Shown here piece by piece: positions 1 to 11,829 of a DNA stretch of 64,000 bases; positions within the stretch are counted from its first letter, which is position 1; every line of letters begins with the position of its first letter. The position numbers and the translations under genes are program-made. Where the stretch lies: assembly GCF_048544455.1 (NCBI RefSeq), contig NC_133526.1:2000001-2064000 (forward strand). The letters run 5' to 3'. The notes beneath the pieces were generated by a model. The model saw nothing but the letters and a program-made list of their open reading frames with translations, made no database searches and was not told the DNA's origin. This DNA comes from Silene latifolia. Taxonomy: Eukaryota; Streptophyta; Magnoliopsida; Caryophyllales; Caryophyllaceae.

Positions 1-74
1 TCACTAAACATGTTAAATGACAAAATTACCCTCAAATCCCATTGATCACGATTCACAACCGGGTTTGAAGGGCT

Positions 75-1985
75 TCAAAGGGGCCTAACTGAGGCTGGGG
101 TAGGAGGCCACAGGTTAAGAGGCATTGGCCGATGATTAAGCCTAGACTCAAGGCCGGTTTGAGGTTGGACCGAGGAAGCGGAGGGCGGGGCCGCGACACG
201 CTCACACGAAGGGCACATTGTGAGGGTAGTTGGAGGGGTCATGTGCATATAAAACTGTGGAGACATCTTCAATGTACGCAACTCTATCACTTCCTTTTGT
301 AGCCTTCTGTTTTCCTCCGTTAGCTTTTCGCAACATCGTTTTAAAAACTCGCAATCTACTTCCGTTTGCTTCAATTTTGTCCTGTTTTACAAGAATTTAT
401 TACGACGTTAAACAAAGAGTACAATCGGTAATTTATGTAAGTAAATAATTTTAATAGATACGACATTGATCGGTCCAACTTGTGTAGATTTGAACTCAAA
501 GGTGACCCAATTCAAAATGAAAAAATAAACCCGGCTCATAAGTCAGAAGTCATAACCCCTAAACCATGTTCTTTGTAATGACGTATTTAAAACACATGAC
601 CCGAATGATCGAGAATGCAAATTCTTATTTTAGACGCGCTATTTCCCGTCTGAAATAAGCGCGTCTTAAATAAGACGAACAAAATGTAGTCATTTTACTA
701 CAAAATGTTACTATTTTCTGATAAAATATTACCATCAATTCAGGGTAAAAAGTAACAATTTTAGTTATAACATTTTGTCATTAAATGGTTACATTCTATT
801 AAAAAAATAATGACATTTAGTCCGTCTTATTTCAAACAGTCTGAAACAAAACTTATTGGATCCAGAAATGGAAGTCATTAGCACACTCAAATTTGACCAA
901 AACCCCTAATGACCCGACTTAAATGGTCCGAATGACCAAAATACCCTCGAACAATAATTGAAATATCTCACCTTGCTCTACGGTTCTGAAACCAAACCTC
1001 CACCTGACGTGGTCTAAGTCCTAGCCGTTTAGCAAGAGCTTGTTTTTGCTTCTGCACATCCAACACAAAAAATCGCCGAAAATATCAGTATTCATCGTCT
1101 CAATCATTTCTTTACTCGTATTTACCTTTTTATGCTTTTTGATAATATTAAAATAATTGAAACAAAATAATAGACGATTTCTTAGAAGACTTACGGGATT
1201 GAGAGTATTATGCTCCTTAAAACTATCCTCAAGGGTAGCAGACTGATCCTTAGTCAACCGAAGTTTCTTCCTCGAATTCTCGCCACCGTCTTCCTCGTCA
1301 CTCAAGCCTCGAGACGACGCTCGTTCGCCTTCGGTTTCCTCTCCGCCACAGAAGCTCCTCTTTCCGCTCATGTTTGACAATGTGCTGTTTGGAGACGACA
1401 CTCCTCCGTCTTCCTCGTCTCCGCCACCACTGCCTCTCGGTCTGCTCACATCTACCCCCATTGGACACGTGTCCAAAGTCCGATCTACAAAAAAATTATT
1501 CCACCATAATTTAGATAACATAATTTCTTTATCGTATCGCCAACTTTTGTATAAAATCGCCTTATATCTTAAAAAATAACCATCTACTCCCTTTGTTATA
1601 GACATTTGTTAAAAAAAATTATGATTTGTAAATGGTATTTTAATTAAAGGTAAAAATTAAATCTACAAACCTATAATATTTTTTTTATATAAAAATGAAC
1701 CGTCTTATTCTATAATTTATGACCTTACTGAAACGATCGTTTAACAAAGTTAATGTAAAACCGATCTATATAAAAAGACTGACCGGAGGCGAAGAAAGCG
1801 TCATTGCTTCGATTCCAAGGAAGCTTCTGACGAAACGAACCGGCGACCGGAGGAGTAGAAATGGAAGGAGATAAAGAAGCCGTCGTCGACGTCATGAGGT
1901 TGAGTTGTAGTGGATTAGAAGTAATATTATTACTAGACGGCGTCGTTTTCATCATCGTCAAAAACTTCATTTGTTGATGATTTTT

Positions 1986-2046
<61 letters not shown>

Positions 2047-2108
2047 GTGTTAGTGTTACATGCTAAGCTTAAACTTAGACCTAAATTATCTTCTTTTTCA
2101 ACAACCAT
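75..2108 (-). CDS. HAT2: HD-Zip class II transcription factor, HAT1/HAT2 type, 4 exons
   Basis: Nuclear DNA-binding protein of 333 residues. Exons on the minus strand are 2108-1784, 1484-1195, 1051-972 and 381-75; all introns are GT-AG and the phases join without a break. An EAR-like repression motif (LGLSLSL) lies near residue 8, followed by about 20 Asn encoded by an AAT repeat. The homeodomain spans about residues 180-236, with the recognition helix WFQNRRAR split by intron 3. A leucine zipper follows at about 238-275, then CPSCE at 288-292, the conserved HD-Zip II motif. The start is the ATG before [10 protein letters not shown]; an upstream in-frame ATG would only add an AT-rich leader. 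Known family role: repressors in auxin and shade responses that bind CAATNATTG sites as dimers. The acidic region and the [10 protein letters not shown] stretch before the homeodomain point to the HAT1/2/3/4 clade. The choice of HAT2 leans on gene order recalled from Arabidopsis, so it is less sure than the family. Confidence 0.93.
616..858. mobile_element. MULE-type MITE in HD-Zip intron 3
   Basis: A 243-bp element flanked by near-identical 9-bp repeats (GATCGAGAA at 607-615, GATCCAGAA at 859-867). The ends carry inverted GTCTGAAA/TTTTAGAC-type motifs shared with the element near 12.9 kb. A 9-bp target-site duplication is typical of Mutator-like elements. It has no coding capacity. Confidence 0.6.
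1987..2046. repeat. ATT microsatellite coding poly-Asn
   Basis: About 20 copies of ATT in exon 1 of the HD-Zip gene. Read on the minus strand they are AAT codons and give a poly-asparagine run just after the EAR motif. Length is likely to vary between individuals. Confidence 0.9.
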
Positions 2109-2260
2109 AATTATAATTATAATAATATTTGTATGTTTTTTAAAAAATTTAGTGGAAGTTTTATGAGAAATATTGTATTTGTGAGGATGGAAGAAAGGAA
2201 ATAAAAAGGGTGTTGTTGACAAATGAAGGGAATGGAAATGAAGGGAATGGAAATGAAGGG

Positions 2261-2271
2261 TTATTATATAG
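2261..2271 (-). promoter_or_regulatory. Possible TATA box of the HD-Zip gene
   Basis: The minus strand reads CTATATAATAA about 155 bases upstream of the start codon, a plausible TATA box and leader length. Nothing else supports it directly. Confidence 0.35.
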
Positions 2272-2495
2272 GAAGAAATGGGGTGACATTATTATTTGTG
2301 GGGAAACAAGGTAGTGTGGAAGAGGTATGTGTGACACTTCAATCATCACATGATATTGATCTATCATTACTTGTGTAGTGGAGTACCATCTTACTTTATT
2401 GTAAATAATCAAAAATCATATAAATAATTTAACTTTTTACAGTGAGTACTCGACCAATCATGTTTTTATGTAAAATCGTCCCTTATGTATACCAA

Positions 2496-2756
2496 GAGTA
2501 GGTCTCTTGAGAGACGGTCTCTTAATAAGCTTTATTGAGAGACCATTGTACAATTTTAAGAAAAAGTGGTACTAAAGGTAATAAAATAGGTACAAATCAT
2601 GATTAAAGATAAAATCAGTACATTTTTTTATGTAAATAGGTACGAAAGTACTATAATACGATCAACAACAAAAGGGGTACGAAATATAAATAAAAGGGTA
2701 CGAAATGTTGGTCTCTCAATAACTTAGTGAAAGTCCGTCTCTCTAAAGTTTTAGTG
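2496..2756. mobile_element. MULE-type MITE, 9-bp TSD
   Basis: A 261-bp element between two exact copies of GTATACCAA (2487-2495 and 2757-2765). The ends are imperfect inverted repeats built on GTCTCTTGAGAGACGG-like sequence. It has no open frame. It lies upstream of the HD-Zip gene. Confidence 0.7.
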
Positions 2757-2762
2757 GTATAC

Positions 2763-2885
2763 CAATAGGTCTTGGTATAGACGGGTGGGGCGAACAGACG
2801 GGTAAAGACCTCTAATAAAATGGGTAGGGGGGACAAGGTGGGGCACCCCCATGTGCTTCCCACTTTATGGCAAATGGGTATTTTA
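2763..2885. mobile_element. Partial MULE-type MITE (ACAAGGTGGGGCACC core)
   Basis: The sequence matches the reverse complement of the right part of the element at 18665-18852, including the GACGGGTGGGGCGAAC stretch and the GGGGCACCCC core. It ends abruptly near 2885, where a 26-bp direct repeat (TTTACTGAAGGAAATTTGATG unit, twice, to about 2932) begins. A truncated family member. Confidence 0.6.
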
Positions 2886-2939
2886 CTGAAGGAAATTTGA
2901 TGATGATTTTACTGAAGGAAATTTGATGATGATTTTCGA

Positions 2940-5320
2940 TAGATGTTTATAATACGTGGCTTGTTTAAGAACACTTATCAGCTAGTTTAGCTGATAAAAG
3001 TTACTATATGAGGTTGTAATCATGATGCGTATAATACATGATTTTCGGTAGATGTTCGGGTGCGTCGTTGTGGCAAAGACTGTAATGCTTTGATACTTCA
3101 GTTTTCATGAATTGTAACTTTAACTTTCCTTTTAAGAAAAACCGTCATTTTTGTGTGAAGATTTCTCGTCATCATTTGATTTCATCTTACTAAGTAAAGA
3201 ATTGTACTCCGTAGTTTTATTTTTGATCATACGAAATTCAAAGTTAAAATTAATTTTGAATTAAACTACAAATTAGCCAATTTTTATTAGCCTTTAATTG
3301 GATTAGATTCTCGCATTATTATGTTCTGCGTGTGCATGCACCAGCTGCTAACTAGGAATGAAAGTATGAAACTTGTGATTAGTGGGAAGGAAAAGGGAGA
3401 CTTGTGATCTTTTAGGGAGCTATAATTCAAACTTTTATTTCCTCATTAAAGTTGCTTTACTTAATACTGTAGTAGTACATTTAACCTAATTATTTGGCTA
3501 TTAACAATTTGTTTGAAGCTACTCCCTCTTTTTCCTTTCGTTCCCCGGCTTTCTCCCATTTACTTTCTACACGATCTATCTCCTAAATTAAACAACATTA
3601 ATTGTGAACAGATTAATAGAAACCATCGCTCTCATTTTATGCATTGAATATCTTAGATATACTTCAAAGAAGTACGTATAAGAAAGAATTTATGAAAATT
3701 AACAGTTTTTTTTCGTAAAGGAAGATAAACATGAGTCGTCTTTAAATTATAAAAACGACATGAACCGTATATGGAGGAATAATTGAGTTTATCATTATTA
3801 TTATTAAGATTCATGGTATGAATCATGATTGTAGTTGCTTAGTTGGTTGAAGAGTAACCTACACAACTTAAATGAGAAATGAGTTTGATGTGAATAAGCG
3901 TGAGTACATTAATGATTAAACCTTGGAATTGAATTATAGCTAGGACAGTACATGCACAGCACGGGAGTTCACGGTTCACGTTCATAATGTCTTCATCATT
4001 AATCAATCCTTCTTGCATTTAATACAACCAACCTATAATCCAACACTTCGACTCTTCGAGTAAACATAAATTCATTCTCATTTGGCTGGATAATATCCGT
4101 TACAACCATGTGACGGGTTAAGTAAAATCCACTTGAGGAAATAAAGACAGACCATTTGTAAATTTTCTAGGTATTTTTACTTTTGTTTTATCTACTCATT
4201 TGGGTGATATTTGACCAGTTACAAGAGAGACTTACTATTGAGTAAATGATCTCTTTTTCGTTATCTTAGTCATTAGTTTACACTTGTTTTTTTCAACTAA
4301 GTCATTCAATAGTTTACGTATTCTTTTTATAATAAATAAAGCAACGCGAGTGGATGGGGATCATTACATTTCCTACTCATTTCAAATTATTTTTTATTTT
4401 TTAAATAACTATTAACTCATTACTCTCTCTTTACCTTAATATTCGTGTGTAAAACAATATACTTTGGAAATTTTCACTTTCTTTTTTTAATATAAAAGAA
4501 ATTTTCACTTCCCACCCTTTAGGTATGGCTAATCCCATTTATACCTCCAATTTTTATAATTTTGAGATTTTCATTTAATTATAATCTGTTTTCGTAACCT
4601 TCTTCTCTAAATATTTCACTTGTATATTGACTAAATGAAAACTATATTTTTGTAAGATGATCTTATATAATTTCCGCAAATTCTTATTTAAAACGTATAA
4701 GATGAGTCAAATACGTTGGATAAGAGAAAAGTAAATGCCTATGGAATAATAAGATAGTTGTCCTATTCAGGCCATGTTTTTTTTCAGCTTAATTTCAGCT
4801 CACTTTAGTTCAATTCAGTTTAGTTTATTTCATCTCTATTAATCTTATTAAATTTGAATTTAGTTTAGGTCAACTCACTTTAACCCAATTTAGTTCAATT
4901 TATTTTATTTGATCATTTTATTCTTAAGATGGACATATTAACGGAGATTAATAAAAAAATATTAATGGCAAGTGGGAAGAGTCGACAAGATGTTGGGTAA
5001 TGATTGAATGTCCCCAGGAGTGCGTGATAGCTGTCCCATGTGTCCCCCACTTACCTTAATTACCTCAATTATTCATCTCCAATCATCATCCCACGTGTAC
5101 TCTCCTTTTGTATTAATGTCGTACGAGGCTCACTTCAGCACTTCCCATGTGATTTGCACGTGATTTCGGCCCCCTTCCCACGCTAATTACACTATTCACT
5201 CGATTGCAACCCTTCACCGTTTCACGTCCTTCTCCGGCCGTTGGGACCAAATAATAATCGCTCTTTTTTATGATTATTTGAGGTTCGATTTGAATCATTT
5301 GATAGAACTCGAAAAGTTTG
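2940..5320. other. Intergenic, no gene seen
   Basis: AT-rich sequence with no coding signal I can support. At 4770-4920 there is low-complexity sequence made of CAGCTTAATTTCAGCTCA-like and TTTAGTTCAATT-like motifs. It resembles the GCTGAACTGAACTGAA repeats near 28.9, 29.7 and 40.5 kb and is probably an old dispersed repeat. Confidence 0.5.
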
Positions 5321-5760
5321 GTTCTCTTAGACCATCCCCAAGCAGTGGTCACGCTAACTAGGTCACGACCCGATTTTACTCTTAATCCCACCTTATTAAC
5401 CTTGACTCATTTTCACTCTCCCAAAGCGAAAGGTCGCGACCTGCGGTCATCAACCCAATCATTTTCCACTTCACAACATTCTCAATCATACCCCACTATC
5501 ATATTATATACTTTTATTTATTATTATTTTATTGTTCAACCAATAAAAAGTGTCATTCACCTGTAGGTCACTGGTGGTCAATTTGCTCAACAAAGGTCAC
5601 AAATTGACCTTTTGATGCAAAAGGTCACAAATTAACCATCAAAGGTCACCAATTATACTTTGCTTAATTATGCTATTAACGTTACCAAAAAGGTCACGAC
5701 CTACCAATTGACCTTTACTTACTACGTGGTCTTATAGAAGGAACTGGGACTACATCTTAG
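5320..5760. repeat. Unclassified repeat-like block with GGTCAC motifs
   Basis: The motifs GGTCAC, AGGTCACAAATTGACC and AGGTCACGACCT recur many times in about 400 bp, and the block begins GACCATCCCCAAGCAGTGGTCAC. This is the look of a non-autonomous DNA transposon, but no clean terminal repeats or target-site duplication were found. Short open frames here look accidental. Confidence 0.3.
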
Positions 5761-5921
5761 TAATGGTGGCAGATGGATTTTGTTTAATATAAAATACGTA
5801 GTATGATTTGTTAAATAAAATAAATTTTTCATCTTAATTTCACCTTATCTGAAAAATACCTCATAATTTAAATAATCATACAAATACTTACTATCCTCTC
5901 CGTCCCAGCCAATAATTTATA

Positions 5922-6200
5922 CTCCCTCCCATTCTTGATAACCCTCCCCTTTTATGAAGGGCACGGGAATTAAGGGAGGGGAGTATTATATGGTAAAGTA
6001 TTGTAGTGGGGTAGGAGATTGGAGAGAGAGAAGGTATTGTGTGATTAAAATAAGTATTGTTGTGGGGTAAGGTGATTAAAATAAGATAAAGTATGAGTAT
6101 TGTGGGATATTATTGTGGGGTGGGGTGATTAAAATAAGTATAAAAGTTTGCCAAATAGACGAAAAAGGAAATAGGGAGAGTTATTTAGAATAGGAGGGAG
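5922..6200. mobile_element. Stowaway-type (Mariner) MITE
   Basis: The element begins CTCCCTCCCATTCTTGATAA and ends with the inverted form (TATTTAGAATAGGAGGGAG), flanked by TA on both sides. The CTCCCTCC terminus and TA duplication are typical of Tc1/Mariner Stowaway MITEs. Non-coding. Confidence 0.8.
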
Positions 6201-6277
6201 TAGTTACTTCTTTTTCCCCTCACAAAATAAAGGAACTGTAAATTATTCACTGGACAAAAGAAGTATATGCTAATAAA

Positions 6278-6466
6278 CAAAGCGTCTTGCTTGTGACGGG
6301 CTAATCCCGTCACAAGCTGAAGACCTCTCAAAAAAAAGGGAGAGGGGACAAGGTGGGGCACCTCCCATGTGTTTCCCACTCACCTCTAAATGGGTCTTTT
6401 GTGAGAGAAAACGGTATCCGTCACAAACTTGTGACGGATATCGCCCGTCTTCAATGAGATTTTGTG
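6278..6466. mobile_element. MULE-type MITE, exact 9-bp TSD
   Basis: A 189-bp element between two copies of GCTAATAAA (6269-6277 and 6467-6475). It starts CAAAGCGTCTTGCTTGTGAC and ends GTCTTCAATGAGATTTTGTG, with inner GTGACGG/CCGTCAC inverted repeats and the GGGGACAAGGTGGGGCACC core. It belongs to the same family as the elements at 18447, 18665, 39705 and 61626. Confidence 0.85.
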
Positions 6467-6479
6467 GCTAATAAATATG

Positions 6480-7465
6480 AGTAAATATTTCCAGTTCATT
6501 TATTTACTTTTGATTTTTTACAAGGACTAAGAGCAATAATAACAGTAGAACTTTATATAATGTTTTTCACATGTCATGTCATAATATACCAACCCTAATT
6601 TCTAAGAATTTTTGTTCACAATAAAATTACTTTATATAAAGTTATTTGATAAAAAAAACTATAAAATGAATAATGTTAAATAGTTTCACACATTTTAAAA
6701 AGTTATATTTATTGGTTGTACATTAGTCAATATTTATAAACTTGTTTCTTATTTTAAAACTTGAATTTTAAAAATAAAAATCAACTTTTAAATGCAATAG
6801 AAGAACTTTTAAAATAAAATTCTTGGTAACAACCTCAATGTTAAAAACTAATATTGCTATTGCTTTAAGGATATGAGATGGGACCATTGGTGGATAGTGT
6901 AATTAAGTGACAAGTATATAATGATTTATGTGAGTGATCAAATTATCTTTTAAAAATATTTTCAATAAACATGTAAACAAGTGAATGATACACTCATAAA
7001 TAAAATAGCTAGGTAAACAAAGGAGTATTACTTCCTCCAATTCACATACATTTTCGACAAATATCAAGAGGTAATATAATAACATATGGAGGAAAATGAA
7101 AGTAGAAGGAAGAATGTGGATCAAAGTAGAGATGAAAGTGGGCATGTGAACGGTTAGGCTGGCACGACTCATGGCCCACATTAGCACGACATGGATTAAC
7201 ATGAATCAGCACGATCAGACACGTCGTGGTCCACATCTATCTCTAGTCAATAATAAATAAATAAATAAATAAATAATCACGATGATAGATTATTAGGAAA
7301 AGTGAAAACATCTTTGTAAAATTGTTATGGTAGAAGAAAATGTGGATTTATTGGAGTGGAAAGAGTAATACTAAACTGAATTAGTAGAATGTAGATCACA
7401 AATTGTTATTTAAGACGACACTATTCGTCTCAACTTAAAATCGGTCAAATATCATACCATTAATG
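6480..7465. other. Intergenic, no gene seen
   Basis: AT-rich, with no supported coding region. An (AAAT)n microsatellite lies at about 7252-7277. A loose GACGACACTATTCGTCTCAA segment near 7413 resembles one end of the MULE-type MITE family. Confidence 0.5.
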
Positions 7466-7469
7466 CATA

Positions 7470-7729
7470 CTTCCTCCATTCAACTTCACTCTACCACTTT
7501 CTATTTTCTACACTATTCATAACTTAACATTCAATTTCAATTTTCTCTCAATACATAAGTGAAAATATATTCATGTGAGATCTTGTTTGATTAAATCTTT
7601 ACGAAAGACATTAAAAATATCTAACTTTTATAATTTCTGCAAATACGTAGCTAACGATATTTACCGCGTAAAACACGCGTTGACAAACGTGAAAAAGTAA
7701 AGTAGTAGAGTGGAGTTGAATGGAGGAAG
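7470..7729. mobile_element. Stowaway-like MITE with long inverted repeats
   Basis: Starts CTTCCTCCATTCAACTTCAC and ends with its inverted form (GAGTTGAATGGAGGAAG), flanked by TA. About 260 bp and non-coding. The terminal sequence is shared with the element at 10380-10638. Confidence 0.75.
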
Positions 7730-7734
7730 TATAA

Positions 7735-8630
7735 AATAAATATGTTATTTTTGTAGTTTCATGTAATAACTTATTAATGTAGAGTGGGGTGTTCAATCAA
7801 ATCATAACGGATGATAATGTAATAATGATATGTTCCCTTCCAATTAAAGATTTGGTGATTAAATGGGTCAGTAATTGCAGGTAAAGGCTGATTTAAATAA
7901 ATTTCTATGACTTGGATTGACAAGACTACTCAACTTTGTAAGGTGTATTCATGTTTTAGTCATCATCATAAAAATTCTTTCATTTTTACATTTTTTTTCT
8001 TCACATATTAGCTGTGGTTCATAGATGCAATGTTTGTATTTTACCACTTAAATTGTCAGGTTAAGTTGCTGGAATTCTGAATCTATATGAAGTATAGGAC
8101 ATTAGGACAGCTTTCATATAGTACTAGCAGTCTAGCATCATTCTTGGATTTTCATTTAATGATTTCAACATGCAAGTATGCAACTTGAGATGGATTCCTT
8201 TGGAAAAGCATTTATTTTTATATAACTCGGTTTTAGACAAGAATATTGTCTAAGGTTTTAAATGAGTCACAAAGGCAGTAAATAACGGGGTTGAGAATTT
8301 GAACTTCAGACATATTATCTACTAATCTACTATAACCCATTAATTAACCTCTTGATTAAGACATATATATTCGGTTTTATACGAAAATATTGTAAAATGA
8401 ATCCTGTGGCTTTTTGGTTTTAGTAGGTCTTTTCCATGTTAGTGAGATTAGTTTTATATTATGTCAATGTAAATCCGTCTTACACAAGATCAGTTAGATT
8501 GAGAATTTTTTAGGTGTTATTTATGGTACCTATTTATTTTGATATGAATGGTAATCCATGTATATTCAGTTCTTCTATTAAACATGAGTCTAACTATTTA
8601 GTGATTTATTTTGTTAAGAAATTTTAGTAT
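7735..8630. other. Intergenic, no gene seen
   Basis: AT-rich sequence with no supported gene, RNA or clear element. Confidence 0.4.
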
Positions 8631-8633
8631 TTT

Positions 8634-8830
8634 ATTTTTCTCTTAAAAGTCTTGCTATAGGTAGTGATTTCCAAAAACTTTGAAAAATGTGAATCGCATT
8701 ACAAAAAGAAAAAAACAAGAATTTTTGACATTTTTTGCAAACATAATTATATACTATCCTTCTTATATGAGATGGTTTCGTTATATTTAAAGACGGTTCG
8801 TCTTATCTTAAAACTTGTGAATTTTAAATT
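8634..8830. repeat. Dispersed repeat, first copy
   Basis: About 200 bp similar to 9318-9510. Both contain the order TTTTCTCTTAAAA, GTAGTGATTT, AATGTGAATC, AAGAAAAAAAC and a GAGACGGTT-like end. Diverged copies in direct orientation, not classified. Confidence 0.55.
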
Positions 8831-9317
8831 TGTAAGATTGTTAATTCGTTTAAGAGGTTTATGGGAGGAAGACCACAAATAGGATTATACATCCAGTTGT
8901 ACCATAAGCATGGTACATCCAAGTATAAGAATTCGAGCTTACTTGTAATTTTTCCTGAGCTAATTTAAATTTCATGTTTTTAATGTGTAAATGAATGAAC
9001 TCAATACTTTCTAATAAAGCTCATATTCTTTAATATAAAGCTCGGATACTTTGACACAAAGCTCAGGTTCTACACCGTACAACATATACATCTGGTTGTA
9101 TAGTCCATGAATTGGAGGAAGACCATTTGGAAAGAGAAAGCGAATCTTTTCTTTGGGTTTAAAGGGCTTTACACAAAATGTAAAATTAATAACCGTTACT
9201 TTTGATGGCAACTCTGACGGAATATGGAGGCCGGATCCTTAATTGGAAAAGTTAATAGTTTAGGTTCTTGTTGGAAAAAAAAAATGTATAATTGAGTCCA
9301 TTATCTTAGGTTTAACT

Positions 9318-9510
9318 CTTTATTTTTCTTTTAAAAATTTGCTATGTAGTGATTTTCTAAAATTTTGAAGAATGTGAATCTCATTTACATAAAAGAAAAA
9401 AACATTTTTCTAACATAATTGTATACGGTCATTCTTATCTGAGACGGTTATAAATAATGATGATTCGTTTTATTTAAAATTTGTGAATTTTGTAAGATTG
9501 TTAATTCGTG
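9318..9510. repeat. Dispersed repeat, second copy
   Basis: The direct-orientation partner of 8634-8830, clearly diverged from it. No termini were recognised. Confidence 0.55.
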
Positions 9511-9702
9511 TAAGAGGGACACAATGATTAGACAATGAAGTGATGAAGCTCCATGCCTCCATGATTTGACCATTGACCAGATCTCTCAAAGGAAAAAGTT
9601 GACCCGAAATGCACGTGTGGGTACAGTAGCTTACACGTGTGCTGTGCTGGGAATGTGCTGGGTTCGGGTAAAGTAGTGTGACATGTTAGATTGCACATGA
9701 AT

Positions 9703-10139
9703 GCTCATTATTCATTAATCCAATAATTCATTAGCATATTGGTTGTATAATTAGGACGGTTTTATCCGTTTTAAATGTAAGACGGTAAATAAAACGAGAT
9801 CTTGAGATAATTGTTTACCGTATTTTCGGTATTTTGTTTTGTGTCTCATGTATCTATTTGACCGTTTTAACGTTTAAGACGAAATAAGAATTTCTGTTGG
9901 TTGGAACGTGCGATAACATAAAAATGCTCATTATTAATCGAATAATTCATTGGCACATTGGTTGGACAATGAGGACGGTTTTATCTGTTTTAAGTGTAAG
10001 AAGGTAAATAAGACGAGATATTGAGATAATTGTTTACTACCATATTTTAGGTATTTTGTTTTGTGTCTCCTGTATCTGTTTGATCGTTTTAACATTAAAG
10101 ACAAAACAAGAATTTATGTTGTTTAGAAGATGCGATAAT
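9703..10139. repeat. Tandem duplication of a unit of about 220 bp
   Basis: Unit 1 (about 9703-9919) and unit 2 (about 9926-10139) share GCTCATTATT, AATAATTCATT, GGACGGTTTTATC, GAGATAATTGTTTAC, TATTTTGTTTTGTGTCTC and GCGATAA in the same order. They differ at many positions, so the duplication is not recent. Confidence 0.75.
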
Positions 10140-10379
10140 GTCAACATGTAGCATCTCGTCTCAAACTCTCGGTATTATCCTCTTGCAAGGATGACTGTTT
10201 CCAAAAAAAGTATGTTGTAAGGCGATATCAAACCTTATTATTATCTGATGGAGTTGGTATGTCCATTTTAACTAATCTCGATATCTTTATTGATTTGATC
10301 TATGACAATATAGGTCGTGGTAGATCCACTACTCGAGAATTTCTCATTTCATACATCTATGTACTTCAACAATGAACTA

Positions 10380-10638
10380 CTTCCTCCATTTCATTCAATT
10401 TCATACATTTGTCTTTTTGAACACTATCCACAAATAGGAAGAATTTTCGATACAACTTCTAATATATAGCATAAAATATTTGTCATGTGAGATCTTGTTT
10501 TAATTGTCTGACTGAGTACATTGTAAATAACAAATTTTTATAATTTTACTAATATGGAACTAAAGATATGAACAAAGAAAACGAGCATTGATATACGTGT
10601 ATAAAACAAATGTATGTAATTGAATGAAATGGAGGAAG
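10380..10638. mobile_element. Stowaway-like MITE with TA TSD
   Basis: Starts CTTCCTCCATTTCATTCAAT and ends with the inverted form (ATTGAATGAAATGGAGGAAG), flanked by TA. Length is 259 bp, almost the same as the relative at 7470-7729. Confidence 0.75.
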
Positions 10639-10650
10639 TATAAAATTAAA

Positions 10651-10771
10651 CACAAATTCTCATTTGTGACGGCACTATTCCGTTATAAGCTTGTAATCTC
10701 TCACAAAAAACAAGTGAAAGGGATGCTGTTTGAGGTCATACGCTTGTGACCGTGATAAGCAAGATATTTTG
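10651..10771. mobile_element. Short MULE-type MITE, exact 9-bp TSD
   Basis: A 121-bp element between two copies of AAAATTAAA (10642-10650 and 10772-10780). It begins CACAAATTCTCATTTGTGAC and ends with a GCAAGATATTTTG form of the family terminus. It is probably an internal-deletion derivative. Confidence 0.7.
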
Positions 10772-10780
10772 AAAATTAAA

Positions 10781-11540
10781 AACTTGTAATGAAGGGTATA
10801 AAGGTCAAATAAAGTTTAGGAAGGACAGAAGTGATGTGGAAGCATGTTTGGTTGGTGGACTTTTCTAAAACCGGAAACGACATGATATATCAAGTCCACA
10901 TGATCGTGCAATCATTAAATTTAGTTTAATTAGATTGTAAGATTGAATCCACCTTATTCTGTTGTGGCTTCATATGATTAATAGAATTCAATGATTTGTA
11001 ATTATCTTTCAAAACCCCTCATGCATAGTGGTTTCACGTGCGTGACTGGGTCTGGACATGGTGGTTTTACGTCTTTGTCTACAATGGCGGAAGCAAGATT
11101 TGAGCTTTAGTGGCGAAAAAATTTAGGGAGGGGCCGGGGCGAATGCGTATAATATACTTCTAAGGTACAATCGAAAAAATCAACTAAAAACTTCGGAAAT
11201 TTCAATCCCCCAGCTCCACTAGTCACAACTGCTTGTTTGAGGGACGATAATTAGTTTAACCTTGTTTCAATTAGCAATTCGGCGTGTAATTCTTAGAAAA
11301 TTACTGTACTTCGTTCTCGTCGATTAATTTAATGTTGTTTCAATTAGTAATTTGTCGTTTTCGTTTTACAAATAAAAATACATTTTAGGTCGATTAGTTT
11401 AACGTCTCTTAATTTGTAATTAGTCGTTTTGATTATTCTGGTAGTTAGTCAAAATTAGTTGTCAGTTTCATTTTGTTAATTAAATTGTTTGTCCATAGTT
11501 TAACCAGTGTTTGGTGTGGAAAGCGCAAAATAAAAAGTTC
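10781..11540. other. Intergenic, no gene seen
   Basis: No supported coding region. The sequence TTAGTTTAACgTtTcTTAATT-like recurs loosely around 11250-11430, suggesting a decayed local duplication. Confidence 0.35.
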
Positions 11541-11545
11541 ATTAG

Positions 11546-11815
11546 AGGTCGTTTGGTTGACTGATTTGGAATGGAATGAATTAGAATGAGAATCTATAGA
11601 AGGATGAGGTTCTAATTCCATACCTTTCAAAACATGTGGTTCATTAGAAAAATAAACATCAAAGAATGAAGTTTGAATCCATAGAAAGGAGATGAGTATG
11701 AGATTCCAAGGGGTTGAGACGGAGTTAGAATTCCATTCCAAAATGACTCAACCAAACAATAAAATGACTAAAATTCATCCCATTCAGTTATAAACCTCCC
11801 AATCAAACACCCCTA
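11546..11815. mobile_element. Probable Harbinger/hAT-like MITE
   Basis: The ends are inverted: AGAGGTCGTTTGGTTGACTG on the left, and CCAATCAAACACCCCTAAAA on the right. The GTTTGGT terminus is typical of PIF/Harbinger-like and some hAT MITEs. The target-site duplication is not clear. A 98-codon open frame inside is accidental. Confidence 0.5.
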
Positions 11816-11829
11816 AAATTATTGACGAT

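Noticed and set aside
5113-5391. 92-codon open frame on the minus strand
   Set aside because: No domain, and it runs into a repeat-like block; probably accidental.
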